Under the pieces are notes generated by a model, which ran no database searches, was not told the origin of the DNA, and worked only from the letters and a program-made list of their open reading frames with translations. The translations under genes and the position numbers were made by a program. This document shows positions 8,051 through 16,763 of a stretch of 64,000 nucleotides of DNA, piece by piece. The stretch is taken from the NCBI RefSeq assembly GCF_025567465.1, contig NZ_JAOQKI010000011.1, forward strand, positions 1 through 64,000. The letters are read 5' to 3'. Position 1 is the first letter of the stretch. Each line of letters begins with the position of its first letter. The DNA comes from Roseburia_C amylophila (GTDB taxonomy: Bacteria > Bacillota > Clostridia > Lachnospirales > Lachnospiraceae).

Positions 8051-8962
8051 TCACGAAATAAAATTCAAGATAACATACGGATTACTTTCATTTGATATTT
8101 CTCTAATTTTTTCTTTTCTTCCCATATACAAAAAATTCATAATATCATTAAATTCCGTTGTTTCCAAATCATCTCCTATTAATATTCTTCTTGATTTATA
8201 ATGTGGCAATGCACTTTCAAAATCCGAATATAACACACCTCTACTGTTAACCATGTCTCCGACTTCTGAAATCTTCATTTTACATAATATGTACATATTA
8301 GCAGGTGAATTATTTCGAATAAGTTCAGCGAACTCTATGCCTTCTTTTTCAGCTATCTCATTAAAGGCTTTTTCCGTCACTGTTCCCATCTTGATTAGTG
8401 CGTTCTTCTCTCTTTCAACCCATTCAGTTGCCTCATCAACACTAAAAGCTTTCACAGTTGCCAAAACCAACTTATCTATGACCGAAATATTATCCGGATA
8501 TTTTTTATATAAAAAACTTAACACCTTATAACGTATTATAGGTGGCAGCATTGAAAAGGAATATAACACGTCATTTCTTGATCCAAATTCGTATTTTTCA
8601 AAATAGCTTATCAGCAGATATGATAGCATATCAAATAAACCATCTACCACATTATCAAAATCCTCTGAGTCAAACCCCTCTAAATATTGCGTATGTGTTG
8701 ACTGATTTCCTTTGCCACGAACAGTTTCTACAGCTGCTTCAATGAATTCATGGTTAGGCAAATTTTTTATTCTATTTTGAATATTCTTTGCTCCTAAAGT
8801 TACTGCCTTATTTGGATCAATATCTAATATTTTTCGAATAACAATCTCTGCATATTTTCTAACAAAAGATATTCTTCCGCTAACGGAAGTATCTTTATAA
8901 AATGTATCTCCGATTAAATCCGCAACTAAACTTTGATATGCGTTATTATTAAAATTGCTCAT
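8051..8962 (-). CDS. Hypothetical protein with possible DUF4145/HEPN-like N-terminus; candidate defence cargo
   Basis: 303 residues, soluble, no signal peptide, preceded by a good AAGGAGG site. The N-terminal half (RISFVRKYAEIVIRKILD, then FIEAAVETVRGKGNQSTHT) follows the pattern of DUF4145/HEPN-type helical domains, where a long helix with Arg is followed by a conserved GN..(A/S)TH. The C-terminal half is helical with no motif I recognise. It sits alone between two copies of the rlmD 3' end (sites C and D), as single-gene cargo of an integrated element would. HEPN proteins are often RNases in abortive-infection systems. That function is inference here and the catalytic R...H pair needs alignment. 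Confidence 0.5.
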   Translation of the reverse strand: MSNFNNNAYQSLVADLIGDTFYKDTSVSGRISFVRKYAEIVIRKILDIDPNKAVTLGAKNIQNRIKNLPNHEFIEAAVETVRGKGNQSTHTQYLEGFDSEDFDNVVDGLFDMLSYLLISYFEKYEFGSRNDVLYSFSMLPPIIRYKVLSFLYKKYPDNISVIDKLVLATVKAFSVDEATEWVEREKNALIKMGTVTEKAFNEIAEKEGIEFAELIRNNSPANMYILCKMKISEVGDMVNSRGVLYSDFESALPHYKSRRILIGDDLETTEFNDIMNFLYMGRKEKIREISNESNPYVILNFIS

Positions 8963-9272
8963 TAACTTATCCTCCTTATCACAAATTTACTTTTGCGAAA
9001 AAGTATCCTTTCGCCAAAATGTATATTTTCCATTCTCCAAAGCCTATCCCCTGGGGTAAACCTCCGGTTATATCATCACTCTGCGGAAACAGAAACACAC
9101 ATCCATTTTTCTTCCGAAATCGCAGAAACCTTTGATTTATTGGTTTTTTCTCGACAGAAGGCAGACTGTTTCGACATGCGGTGAAAGTTACTTCTTATAC
9201 TAAATAGCGAAACTATTGCCTTTTGCGAAAAGGTTCATACTCCACCTAGGGGGATAAATTTTACCCCACGCA
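8963..9272. other. Intergenic junction region with rlmD tail (site C) and TTTTGCGAAAA motifs
   Basis: 310 bases without a gene. It holds the promoter region of the 8051 gene, TTTTGCGAAAA motifs at 8991-9001 and 9221-9231 (the latter in the near-palindrome CCTTTTGCGAAAAGG), a CCCCTGGGG dyad at 9052-9060, and the rlmD-tail copy at 9093-9185. It reads as a composite recombination junction. Confidence 0.55.
9093..9185 (-). repeat. rlmD 3'-end copy (site C, att-like)
   Basis: The minus strand encodes LSPHVETVCLLSRKNQ and a TAA stop (9139-9137), the same end as intact RlmD (NIETVCLLSKKP). About 25 nt beyond the stop, AAACACACATCCATTTTTCT (9093-9112) matches AAACACACATTCATTTTTCT after rlmD (25703-25722) at 19 of 20 positions, in the same orientation. 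A duplicated gene end plus flank is the usual trace of site-specific integration into a gene's 3' end. Confidence 0.65.
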
Positions 9273-11546
9273 CTATTGATAGTATTGCTTTATTTCTGCT
9301 AACATCTTTTCCGCATCTTCACATTGATCATAATAATCAACGTCATACCTTTGCCCTGTACGCAAGTGATGTAACCAACCATCAAGCATAGCCAGATAGA
9401 TTTCACCTACATCATCCAAATTCGCGTATTGTCCAACATAATTATTTCGAGCATCATAACTCTCTTGAGACACTGGATATCGATAACATTCATAATGTAA
9501 ATCACTATCTATTAACTGGGCATATCCTTCTTCATCAATAACCAATCGGTTATTCCTAAAGTCATTTCCTGCTCTTAATACTTCTTTAATTTCTTCTTCA
9601 GTAAATATATGTGATGGAGGTTTTATCCGAAACAGTTTTATTGTAAAATAAATACCCATTTCCTGCCATACTATCCCTGATTCACTGCATATTTTTTTTA
9701 TATAATCTTTCATTTCAACAATAGCCTTAACTGCTCCGTTAAAATCTGTAAATAAATATTTCCCATCCTTGCTTACCGGATATGGTATAACATCTTCTTC
9801 ACAAATATATCCTGTCTCCGCCACATATTTTCTTGCACCAAAAGTTCCACCATTTATATGAAACATAATAGCAAATTCCAACTTACCATCATTTTTATTA
9901 TTATTTTCATCACAAATATCTTTTAAGCACCATTTATTCCAATTTTCTTCGATAAATTTGTCAAACTTACAACTTTCTTCTATTCTCCTATGGGTTTCTA
10001 CATCCTCTTTTTCTTCTTTAATACTAAATGGATTCTTCTGGTAAATGCTTGAAAATTTAGTAAAATCTTTCATCATATAATATGATTGTCTCATGGTTCC
10101 AATATAATGTCGAAATTCCATACTGCTCATTTTATTATGCCTTGCATCATAAGTTCCAGAGATGTGATTATATACAGATTGTTTTGAAAAGATAACAAAC
10201 GAGCCATTCAAAAATCTGTCGACTTGTCTGTGTCCTTTAGGAAACTCTGTTCCATCATCATATCTTCCATAACTTGCCAGATTGCTCTCTATATAATGTC
10301 CCGGAAAATCTTCTATCAATGACTCACGACAATCCTCATATATCGCATTAGAAATAGGTTCTATTGGTTCTAATTGTAATCTAAAATAACTCCATCTATA
10401 ATCTCTTTTCCCGTAATTTTCTAATTCCAACCTATACGGTTTAAATATGTAGTTACAACCTCCAGCTACCAAACAGATACATCCTTCTTCGTTTGCGTAT
10501 TTTGCCGATTCTACATCCTGTCCCCCTCCAGTTGGAAAAAACATATGATTTAGTCCAGGCATACTTCCTATATCATTTAAAATTTTTATAATAGAATCTA
10601 TATCTCTCCACTCAGCATGTAATGGTACTGTTTTAGGAAACAGCCTATTCTGTAAATATTTCCACTCACTATAATTGCTCTTTTGAAAATTGCTTACTAC
10701 CTCTAACCATTTTTCAAGTGTTGTCACAAAAGTTTCCATACTAGGTCTCAATGACGGATCGTACTCTGTTGCCTGCTTTAATAGTTCTTCCAATTCCACT
10801 AAATGTTCCTTTTTATACCTCTTGTCATTACGCAGTCCAATTATCGCATCATCTTCTTCATATCTACCTTCAAATCCATGATCTACTCCAGTCAATACAA
10901 TCCATAATGTTTTTGCAAGAGAATACACATCTGCCTTTTTACCATCAGCATTTTTTGCATTATATCTCATTTCAGGAGCCATTGTAGCCTTTGGACCAAC
11001 TGCTTCTTGAAGCGACGTCAAATCTCTCTTTTCAGGATAGTCAACTAAGCCAAAATCTCCAAGACAATACTTACCATTGTAAAAGTATATATTTTTCGGT
11101 TTTATATCTCGATGAACAATATCTTTTTTATGTAACGCTTCCAAAGTTCTTGCCAGTTCCAAAACACAATTCACTTTATCTTCAAGACTTTTCACTTCCT
11201 TCAATTTATCTTCAAGGGGTATAGCAATTGGCATTGCGTACCAATATTTTTTTATTTTTTCATCAGGTAATCCGTAAGAAAAAATAGGAATAACCCCTTT
11301 AATTTCATCTTGAATCCCAACTACCATCTCCGTCTCAATCTTAAAACGTATTCTCTTTTTTCTATTCCTTTTTACCGCCTTTTTTCCGTTACCACTTTCT
11401 TCTCGAAGAATTTTGATCGCGACCTCTTCACCTCTTGCATTCTCCGCAACAAAAACGTTGGCATTTCCACCACCATCCATCCTTCTTATTATTTTATATT
11501 CGCCCATATACTCTGCCATATCTAAACCAAGCTCTCCTGTCTGCAA
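9273..11546 (-). CDS. Serine/threonine protein kinase with long unknown C-terminal region
   Basis: Eukaryotic-like kinase domain at about residues 15-285: degenerate glycine loop DGGGNANVF, VAIK lysine (about 45), catalytic HRDIKPKN (145-152), DFG (164-166) and APE (190-192). All catalytic residues are present, so activity is expected. The remaining roughly 470 residues match nothing I recognise and carry no transmembrane segment, unlike housekeeping PASTA kinases. The start is uncertain: TTG 11546, or ATG 11519 (MAEYMGEYKI); the same frame stays open upstream to about 11630. It follows the GHKL-ATPase gene on the same strand, 113 nt apart with a hairpin between. A role in a two-gene phage-defence or stress module is inference from the island context. 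Confidence 0.85.
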   Translation of the reverse strand: MQTGELGLDMAEYMGEYKIIRRMDGGGNANVFVAENARGEEVAIKILREESGNGKKAVKRNRKKRIRFKIETEMVVGIQDEIKGVIPIFSYGLPDEKIKKYWYAMPIAIPLEDKLKEVKSLEDKVNCVLELARTLEALHKKDIVHRDIKPKNIYFYNGKYCLGDFGLVDYPEKRDLTSLQEAVGPKATMAPEMRYNAKNADGKKADVYSLAKTLWIVLTGVDHGFEGRYEEDDAIIGLRNDKRYKKEHLVELEELLKQATEYDPSLRPSMETFVTTLEKWLEVVSNFQKSNYSEWKYLQNRLFPKTVPLHAEWRDIDSIIKILNDIGSMPGLNHMFFPTGGGQDVESAKYANEEGCICLVAGGCNYIFKPYRLELENYGKRDYRWSYFRLQLEPIEPISNAIYEDCRESLIEDFPGHYIESNLASYGRYDDGTEFPKGHRQVDRFLNGSFVIFSKQSVYNHISGTYDARHNKMSSMEFRHYIGTMRQSYYMMKDFTKFSSIYQKNPFSIKEEKEDVETHRRIEESCKFDKFIEENWNKWCLKDICDENNNKNDGKLEFAIMFHINGGTFGARKYVAETGYICEEDVIPYPVSKDGKYLFTDFNGAVKAIVEMKDYIKKICSESGIVWQEMGIYFTIKLFRIKPPSHIFTEEEIKEVLRAGNDFRNNRLVIDEEGYAQLIDSDLHYECYRYPVSQESYDARNNYVGQYANLDDVGEIYLAMLDGWLHHLRTGQRYDVDYYDQCEDAEKMLAEIKQYYQ

Positions 11547-11626
11547 CTTTGCTTTGATATTTTCACCTTCAATTCTTCCGCCTTCTAAATGTTCTTTTTC
11601 TTTTAAATGGGTAGTGCCAATTAGAA

Positions 11627-11653
11627 ATGTCTAATTGGCACCATGACTATACA
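11627..11653. repeat. Inverted repeat between the ATPase and kinase genes
   Basis: TGCCAATTAGA and TCTAATTGGCA form a perfect 11-bp stem with a 4-nt loop, just after the ATPase stop. There is no T-tract, so it may be an RNA-processing or attenuating hairpin and not a terminator. Confidence 0.6.
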
Positions 11654-11659
11654 TTAACC

Positions 11660-13705
11660 CTATTCGTTTAACAACTTGGAATTTAAAACCTCATTTACTT
11701 TCGGATTAAACAATTTGTCAAAAAGAATTTGATTCCTCTGTTTAGCATCTCTTACTAATTTATCATAAGATATTACTTCAATATAAGCACCTCTTGTCTG
11801 ATTATATCCAAAATAACCATCTCCATCCGGAGTCAATATAAGACCAGCATTTACTGCATCCTCTCTCATGGAATCTGTCAAATCAGCAATCACATAACAA
11901 TAAAAAGCTGTATTACTTACATTTACAAATGGTCTGCCATTTGGACGTTTTGCTTTTCCCTCTTTTATGTTTTTAACATATCCAAGCACTTGATTAATCG
12001 GATTTTTATCATCATCTTTTAAATCATTTCTATTCGGCTTTTTAAATTCAACAATAGATATTGAATTAAAAAAATCCTGATTATCAGAAAATGAAAATGC
12101 TTGATCAAAAACAGCAATGTCCATACGCTTTTCGACCGACGTATCTAATACTGGCAATGACTTCATCAACTTATCAGATGCCAAAAAGGTATGATATGCT
12201 AACCTATCATCTATAATCCAGAGATTCATCTCCTCAAACTCAATTTCATCAGACGTATACCGCATTGGGCAAATAATAGAATGCAAAGTTTCTTCTGAGC
12301 AATACCGGTTATCCTCTTGAATTTCTATTGCCTTTTCTAATAAATCCAATATTGCTTTTCGTCTAATAACATATTCTGACAAACTTGATTTACTAATTTC
12401 AGTAATTGAACTGCAATATTCATTGAATATTTTACTAAAGTTTTCTCTGTCAAATTTACTGTCTTTTACCTTCTTTTCTATCTCTCTGCCTTGAGAATGA
12501 ATTTCAGTCTCCCATTTTTGTGTGGCAGAATGTAATTCTAATTCCAATTTTTCTTTACTTAAATTAGCAGGAATCTGATCATACAATTCTGGTTTTCTAT
12601 TTAATAAATAACGATATTGAGGCTTTTCTTTCTGAACGTATGAATCAATAAAGTCTCTTTTTGCATCCTTTATCTTTTTTAAATCATCAATTAAATAAGC
12701 CAGAATATACTCTTTTGCAATTTCAATGAGTTCTCTTTCTGATACACTCGCAAAAAGTGTATCCTCTTCTTCAAAATCAAAAGCCGTTCTGTTAAGGTTT
12801 ACGTTTCTATCCAAATATTCTCCAGTCAGATATCCTAAGTAATAAAACGCTTCCCCCTCATCCGTTACAATTCTTTTTTGCAAATCGGTAATATATTGAC
12901 TTAAGTCATAGGATTTAACTTCTCGTTTACTAGCACAAAAATGTAGTTCGTGCTTCACAGCACCTTCTGCCATTCTGATATGATACAATGAAAATTTGTT
13001 CCCATCTTTTTCAAATTCATCCCGGTGTAACGAATCCTTTATTGTATTGTCAAAATATTTGTTCAAATCATAAGTCCCTCCCAAACTATCCCTCAATACG
13101 ATATGTGGACAATTATCCCCCAAAAAGTATGGTAAACAATGCTCTATAACTTTTTTTGCTAAAGCCTCCAACGACAATGGTGCCTTTTTCCTATATTTCA
13201 ATATGAAATTAGAAAGCGTAACAACAGTCTTATATTCTGAGATACTACTCCCCTCTACATTTTCTTCCGGCTCAACCCCATTATCTGCTGAAAACTCAAA
13301 TTTTCTTTTTAGCCATCTATTTTTTTCGCAATATACGCTTTCAATATTAACCTTAGTAAATGCTTTCAGCCATAAAAAGCGACCTATTCCCTTACACCCC
13401 TTTGAAACTTTCAAATTGGAATAAGCCTCCAAAAAAGAGTTATAATTAATAGAATTAAAGCCTTCTCCGTTATCAATTACCTGAAATTCATAAAATGGAT
13501 TTAACTCTTCATTTCCATCCATATTCACTTGCCTATCTTCTAAGCGATTAGCTAAAATTGTTATCTGGCCATTTTGAGAATTTGTTGACTCTTCAATCGA
13601 TTGAATAGAGTTTACAACGGTTTCAAAAAGAGGCCATAAAGCCTTGTATTCAGGCAACTTCACTTCATTTAATTGACCTTTTAAGTTAAACCTAAAATTA
13701 TTCAA
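11660..13705 (-). CDS. GHKL (Hsp90-like) ATPase with C-terminal PD-(D/E)XK-like nuclease motif
   Basis: 681 residues from TTG 13705, chosen because AAGGAGG lies 7 nt upstream; the longer frame to 13762 has no such site. The N-terminal Bergerat ATP fold is seen as the N-box (LFETVVNSIQSIEE), G1 box (VIDNGEGF) and G2 box (GCKGIGRFLWLKAF). The middle is predicted helical and coiled. Near the C-terminus MDIAVFDQAF ... SISIVEFKKPNRND ... NQVLGYV gives the spacing D...ExK...Q of PD-(D/E)XK nucleases. GHKL-ATPase plus nuclease architectures occur in restriction and antiphage systems. The pairing with a kinase is not one I can name. The nuclease assignment is motif-based inference. Confidence 0.75.
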   Translation of the reverse strand: MNNFRFNLKGQLNEVKLPEYKALWPLFETVVNSIQSIEESTNSQNGQITILANRLEDRQVNMDGNEELNPFYEFQVIDNGEGFNSINYNSFLEAYSNLKVSKGCKGIGRFLWLKAFTKVNIESVYCEKNRWLKRKFEFSADNGVEPEENVEGSSISEYKTVVTLSNFILKYRKKAPLSLEALAKKVIEHCLPYFLGDNCPHIVLRDSLGGTYDLNKYFDNTIKDSLHRDEFEKDGNKFSLYHIRMAEGAVKHELHFCASKREVKSYDLSQYITDLQKRIVTDEGEAFYYLGYLTGEYLDRNVNLNRTAFDFEEEDTLFASVSERELIEIAKEYILAYLIDDLKKIKDAKRDFIDSYVQKEKPQYRYLLNRKPELYDQIPANLSKEKLELELHSATQKWETEIHSQGREIEKKVKDSKFDRENFSKIFNEYCSSITEISKSSLSEYVIRRKAILDLLEKAIEIQEDNRYCSEETLHSIICPMRYTSDEIEFEEMNLWIIDDRLAYHTFLASDKLMKSLPVLDTSVEKRMDIAVFDQAFSFSDNQDFFNSISIVEFKKPNRNDLKDDDKNPINQVLGYVKNIKEGKAKRPNGRPFVNVSNTAFYCYVIADLTDSMREDAVNAGLILTPDGDGYFGYNQTRGAYIEVISYDKLVRDAKQRNQILFDKLFNPKVNEVLNSKLLNE

Positions 13706-13727
13706 AATCTGACCTCCTTCATAAAGT

Positions 13728-13766
13728 GCATTTTTATATAATATTACCACAAACTCCTGCACTTTA
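13728..13766. promoter_or_regulatory. Dyad around the ATPase promoter region
   Basis: AAAGTGCA and TGCACTTT arms flank an A+T-rich stretch containing TATTATATAA on the minus strand, just upstream of the GHKL gene's ribosome binding site. This is the position expected for a repressor operator. No matching regulator is adjacent. Confidence 0.35.
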
Positions 13767-13786
13767 CTAGACGAAAGAGCAAGAAG

Positions 13787-13826
13787 AAAAAAGGCCGATC
13801 AGGATCTCAACTCCCAATCGGCACCT
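13787..13826 (-). terminator. Terminator of the recombinase remnant
   Basis: GCCGAT ... ATCGGC stem followed by TTTTTT on the minus strand, directly after the stop of the recombinase fragment. Confidence 0.65.
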
Positions 13827-13830
13827 TTTC

Positions 13831-14034
13831 TTACTCCTCCTCATTTTTACATTCAATCTCCGTTCCGTCCAGAAATACCACCAGCAGTGTTCCGTCCTCA
13901 AATACCTTGATGTGATCCAGTGTTTTCAGCATGAAATCCGTATCCATCTCCGTCAAAGATTCTGCTCCATGAACTCTACTCGATTCTCCACCAGTGCGTT
14001 CCAGACCATCAGATAAGCCTTTATCAGCGTTTCT
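13831..14034 (-). pseudogene. Serine recombinase (resolvase/invertase type), C-terminal remnant with frameshift
   Basis: The minus strand reads QETLIKAYLMVWNALVENRV then EFMEQNL, stop, and in a shifted frame ESLTEMDTDFMLKTLDHIKV followed by FEDGTLLVVFLDGTEIECKN and a TAA at 13831. The second part is the beta-rich C-terminal signature (hI.VFeDG.L.v.FlDGteIec) of large serine recombinases of Clostridia. The catalytic N-terminus is absent: the fragment stops abruptly near 14035, where an unrelated plus-strand fragment begins. It is likely the relic of the integrase that brought part of this island. Confidence 0.6.
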
Positions 14035-14304
14035 TGTGATGAGCGTACAATACTAAATATTGAAAATGACCGTGGTAATCCCAAATTCGAAGTATTGTGC
14101 CAGATCATCGCTTATTTACCCATTCCTGCAGACCGTATTTTCCACCCTGACACTGCTACGGATGGGGTGAAAAAACAAAAACTGTTATTGATGCTACAGG
14201 AATGTGATGAACAAGAGGCAGCCGAGATTCTTCCAGCAATTGAATACCTCTTATCACCCATACACATAAAAGAGGCAATTCAAACGAGTAAAGGAACCAG
14301 CTAA
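14035..14304 (+). pseudogene. XRE-family HTH regulator, C-terminal remnant
   Basis: The open frame reads ERTILNIENDRGNPKFEVLC then QIIAYLPIPADRIFHPDTAT and LQECDEQEAAEILPAIEYLL. This is the usual second half of Cro/CI-type regulators of mobile elements (IEN..G.P.fevL.qIi.yL.IpaD.IF.P). The HTH N-terminus is missing, cut at the same point where the serine recombinase fragment ends. It has no start codon with a ribosome binding site. It is the counterpart of a single deletion or recombination scar. Confidence 0.6.
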
Positions 14305-14346
14305 TCCGTTGTGATTCTGGTTCTTTTCTTTTTGTTGCCATCTCTA

Positions 14347-14390
14347 AATCTTACTTATGCAATATTTCAATTATTACACAAGTAAGATTT
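14347..14390 (+). promoter_or_regulatory. BlaI/MecI-type operators upstream of the blaI promoter
   Basis: ATTACACAAGTAAGATTT (14373-14390, core TTACACAAGTAA) matches the other operator copies. A weaker inverted copy, AAATCTTACTTATGCAAT, lies at 14347-14364. Both precede the promoter. Confidence 0.65.
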
Positions 14391-14414
14391 CAAGTCAATA
14401 TCTTTTTTCTGAAA

Positions 14415-14462
14415 TTGACAATTGCATAAATAACGTCTATAATATATTTATTACACTTGTAA
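14415..14462 (+). promoter_or_regulatory. blaI-blaR1 promoter with overlapping operator
   Basis: TTGACA (14415-14420) and TATAAT (14438-14443) have a 17-bp spacer, a full consensus promoter. TTACACTTGTAA followed by GATTT (core 14451-14462) covers the expected start of transcription. BlaI/MecI repressors bind TACA-N-TGTA dyads, so autorepression is expected. Confidence 0.8.
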
Positions 14463-14482
14463 GATTTGAGGAGGGATTTAAA

Positions 14483-14869
14483 ATGAGCGATCTGCCACAG
14501 ATTTCAGAAGCTGAATTTGAAGTTATGAAAATCGTATGGAAACATGCTCCGATCAGCACAAATGAAATAACAGACAAATTATTACAGACTACAAACTGGA
14601 GTCCGAAAACGATACAGACTTTAATCAAACGCCTTGTAACCAAAGGGGCTCTGACTTATGAGAAACAGAGCCGAGTATTTGTTTACACCCCAGTTGTAAA
14701 AGAAAATGAATATATCGGCCAGGAAAGCAACTCTTTTCTGGAACGCTACTATGATGGAGATATCACTGCCATGCTGTCTGCATACATCGAAAATGACAGA
14801 CTGTCTGAAACAGAAATAGACACACTCCGCTCCCTTCTTTCCAAGAGGTCAAAAAAAGGAGGCAATTAA
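14483..14869 (+). CDS. blaI: BlaI/MecI/CopY-family transcriptional repressor
   Basis: 128 residues, the usual size. Start ATG 14483 was chosen because GGAGG lies 8 nt upstream; a longer frame from 14357 runs through the promoter and is rejected. The winged-helix N-terminus shows ISEAEFEVMKIVWKHAPIST and NWSPKTIQTLIKRLVTKGAL, classic for the family. The C-terminal dimerisation and cleavage region ends in SETEIDTLRSLLSKRSKKG. In this family BlaR1-triggered proteolysis relieves repression when a beta-lactam is sensed. It is followed at once by blaR1. Predicted targets are its own promoter and the PBP operon at 25.3 kb. Confidence 0.93.
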   Translation: MSDLPQISEAEFEVMKIVWKHAPISTNEITDKLLQTTNWSPKTIQTLIKRLVTKGALTYEKQSRVFVYTPVVKENEYIGQESNSFLERYYDGDITAMLSAYIENDRLSETEIDTLRSLLSKRSKKGGN

Positions 14870-14870
14870 C

Positions 14871-16667
14871 GTGGCTAATTTTATGATACGCTTTTTCCTA
14901 TGCAATGTGTTTATCAGCGGTATCATTGGAATCCTTTTGCTTGTCAAACGGATATTCAAAAACAGCCTGTCCAGCCGGATGCAGTATAATCTGTGGTTTC
15001 TGCTGCTCGGACTTTTAGCAGTTCCATTTATACCGTTCCGTTTCATCGGTCTACCACAAATCTTCTCCTGGCTTGGCAGCCTGAGAAGTTCTCCTTCTTC
15101 CGGTGCTGGCACCAATATTACAGGCACCGCAGAAGCAGTTACAACCGGAAATACAAATTGGATGAACAACTTTACTCTTTCGGTAAATAGTGAGACTCCA
15201 TCCATCGCAGGATACATACTATTAGGGATATGGATTGTCGGTATTCTCGCCATGATAATATTGGTAATCAAATCCTCTCTCCGTTTACGCTCGTTGGAGA
15301 AATCTGCGCTTCCACTTCAAAATCAGGAAGTCCGCAGACTGTATCATCGATGTCTGGAGGAAATGGGGATTCACAGAGATATTCCTGTTTACAGCACCGC
15401 ATTTTTGAAATCCCCCATTATTGTCGGACTTTTGAAACCGTGTATTTATCTTCCGATTCATCTGATCTCTGATTATGACGAATCCGATATGCGTTATATG
15501 CTGTTGCACGAACTGCAGCATTATAAACACAAAGATGCTGTTGCCAGTTATCTGATGAACCTTGCCGGGGTAATATATTGGTTCAATCCTCTTGTCTGGT
15601 ATGCACTGAAAGAAATGCGTAATGACAGAGAGGTTGCCTGTGACACTTCCGTTTTGAAAATGCTTGAAGAGGATGCTTACGAAGATTATGGCAATACACT
15701 GATTAACTTTGCAGAGAAGGTTTCACTTACTCCTTTTCCATTTGCTGCCGGCCTTGGTGGAAACATGAAACAGATGAAACGAAGAATCATCAACATTGCC
15801 TCTTATGAGAAACCGACATTTATGAAAAGAATAAAAGGTATGACTACATTCATGTTGACTGCTGTTCTTCTCCTTGGATTCGCACCTTTTATTTCCACAT
15901 ACGCAGCAGACGGAAGCCACTACCAATGGGATTCCTCTTCTGAGAATGTTTCCTATGTAGACCTCTCCACATACTTCGGAGAATACGAAGGCAGCTTTGT
16001 GTTATACGATTTAGAAAATGATGCATGGAGCATACACGACATGGAGCATGCCACCTTACGAGTTGCTCCAAACTCCACCTACAAGATATATGATGCCCTG
16101 TTCGGATTGGAAGAAGAGATCATTACACCGGAAAATTCGTTTATTGCATGGAATGGCGAAACCTATCCATTTGAAGCATGGAATGCGGATCAGACTTTAC
16201 AGTCTGCAATGAATTCCTCCGTGAATTGGTATTTTGAATCTGTGGACGAACAGCTTGGAGCCGCTAACATTTCCAACTATATTGAGGAAATTGGGTATGG
16301 AAACGAAAATATAAGTGGTGATTTCTCCACTTATTGGATGGAATCTTCCTTGAAGATTTCCCCAATAGAGCAGGTCGAACTTCTAACCAGGCTGCAGAAT
16401 AACAGCCTTGGCTTCGCCCCTGAAAATATCAATGCAGTAAAAGATGCCATCTGCCTTTCCTCTTCCGATGCCGGAACATTCTACGGAAAGACCGGAACCG
16501 GACGTGTGGATGGCCAGGATGTGAACGGATGGTTTATCGGCTATATCGAAACTGTAGATAATACATACTTTTTCGCTACCAACATTGGTGCAGACAGCGA
16601 TGCTACCGGAGGCAACGCAACTGAAATAACCATGTCTATCTTGTCCGACATGAATATCTGGAAATAA
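14871..16667 (+). CDS. blaR1: BlaR1/MecR1-type beta-lactam sensor metalloprotease
   Basis: 598 residues from GTG 14871, one base after the blaI stop, with AGGAGG at 14857. Several N-terminal membrane helices surround an M56 peptidase domain with zinc motif HELQHYKHKD (about 213-222) and NDREVACD further on. A further membrane helix (about 325-345) precedes an extracellular class-D-like penicillin-sensor domain. That domain has the acylation serine in STYK (about residue 398), SVN and KTGTG motifs. All three penicillin-binding motifs are intact, so acylation by beta-lactams is expected. Same operon as blaI, followed by a strong terminator. Confidence 0.93.
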   Translation: MANFMIRFFLCNVFISGIIGILLLVKRIFKNSLSSRMQYNLWFLLLGLLAVPFIPFRFIGLPQIFSWLGSLRSSPSSGAGTNITGTAEAVTTGNTNWMNNFTLSVNSETPSIAGYILLGIWIVGILAMIILVIKSSLRLRSLEKSALPLQNQEVRRLYHRCLEEMGIHRDIPVYSTAFLKSPIIVGLLKPCIYLPIHLISDYDESDMRYMLLHELQHYKHKDAVASYLMNLAGVIYWFNPLVWYALKEMRNDREVACDTSVLKMLEEDAYEDYGNTLINFAEKVSLTPFPFAAGLGGNMKQMKRRIINIASYEKPTFMKRIKGMTTFMLTAVLLLGFAPFISTYAADGSHYQWDSSSENVSYVDLSTYFGEYEGSFVLYDLENDAWSIHDMEHATLRVAPNSTYKIYDALFGLEEEIITPENSFIAWNGETYPFEAWNADQTLQSAMNSSVNWYFESVDEQLGAANISNYIEEIGYGNENISGDFSTYWMESSLKISPIEQVELLTRLQNNSLGFAPENINAVKDAICLSSSDAGTFYGKTGTGRVDGQDVNGWFIGYIETVDNTYFFATNIGADSDATGGNATEITMSILSDMNIWK

Positions 16668-16670
16668 AGA

Positions 16671-16717
16671 AATCGGGTAAAGGTCATAGTCGTATAATCC
16701 TTTGCCCGATTTTTTTA
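16671..16717 (+). terminator. Terminator after blaR1
   Basis: AATCGGGTAAAGG and CCTTTGCCCGATT pair across a 15-nt loop, followed by TTTTTTT. The stem can also serve the convergent minus-strand operon. Confidence 0.85.
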
Positions 16718-16763
16718 TTTTCACTTTATGCATAAAAGCGTTTCAATTATCCAGTTCTATACG

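Noticed and set aside
14357..14482. Longer start for blaI (extra 42 codons)
   Set aside because: The extension covers the promoter and operators. ATG 14483 has a clear GGAGG site and gives the normal family length.
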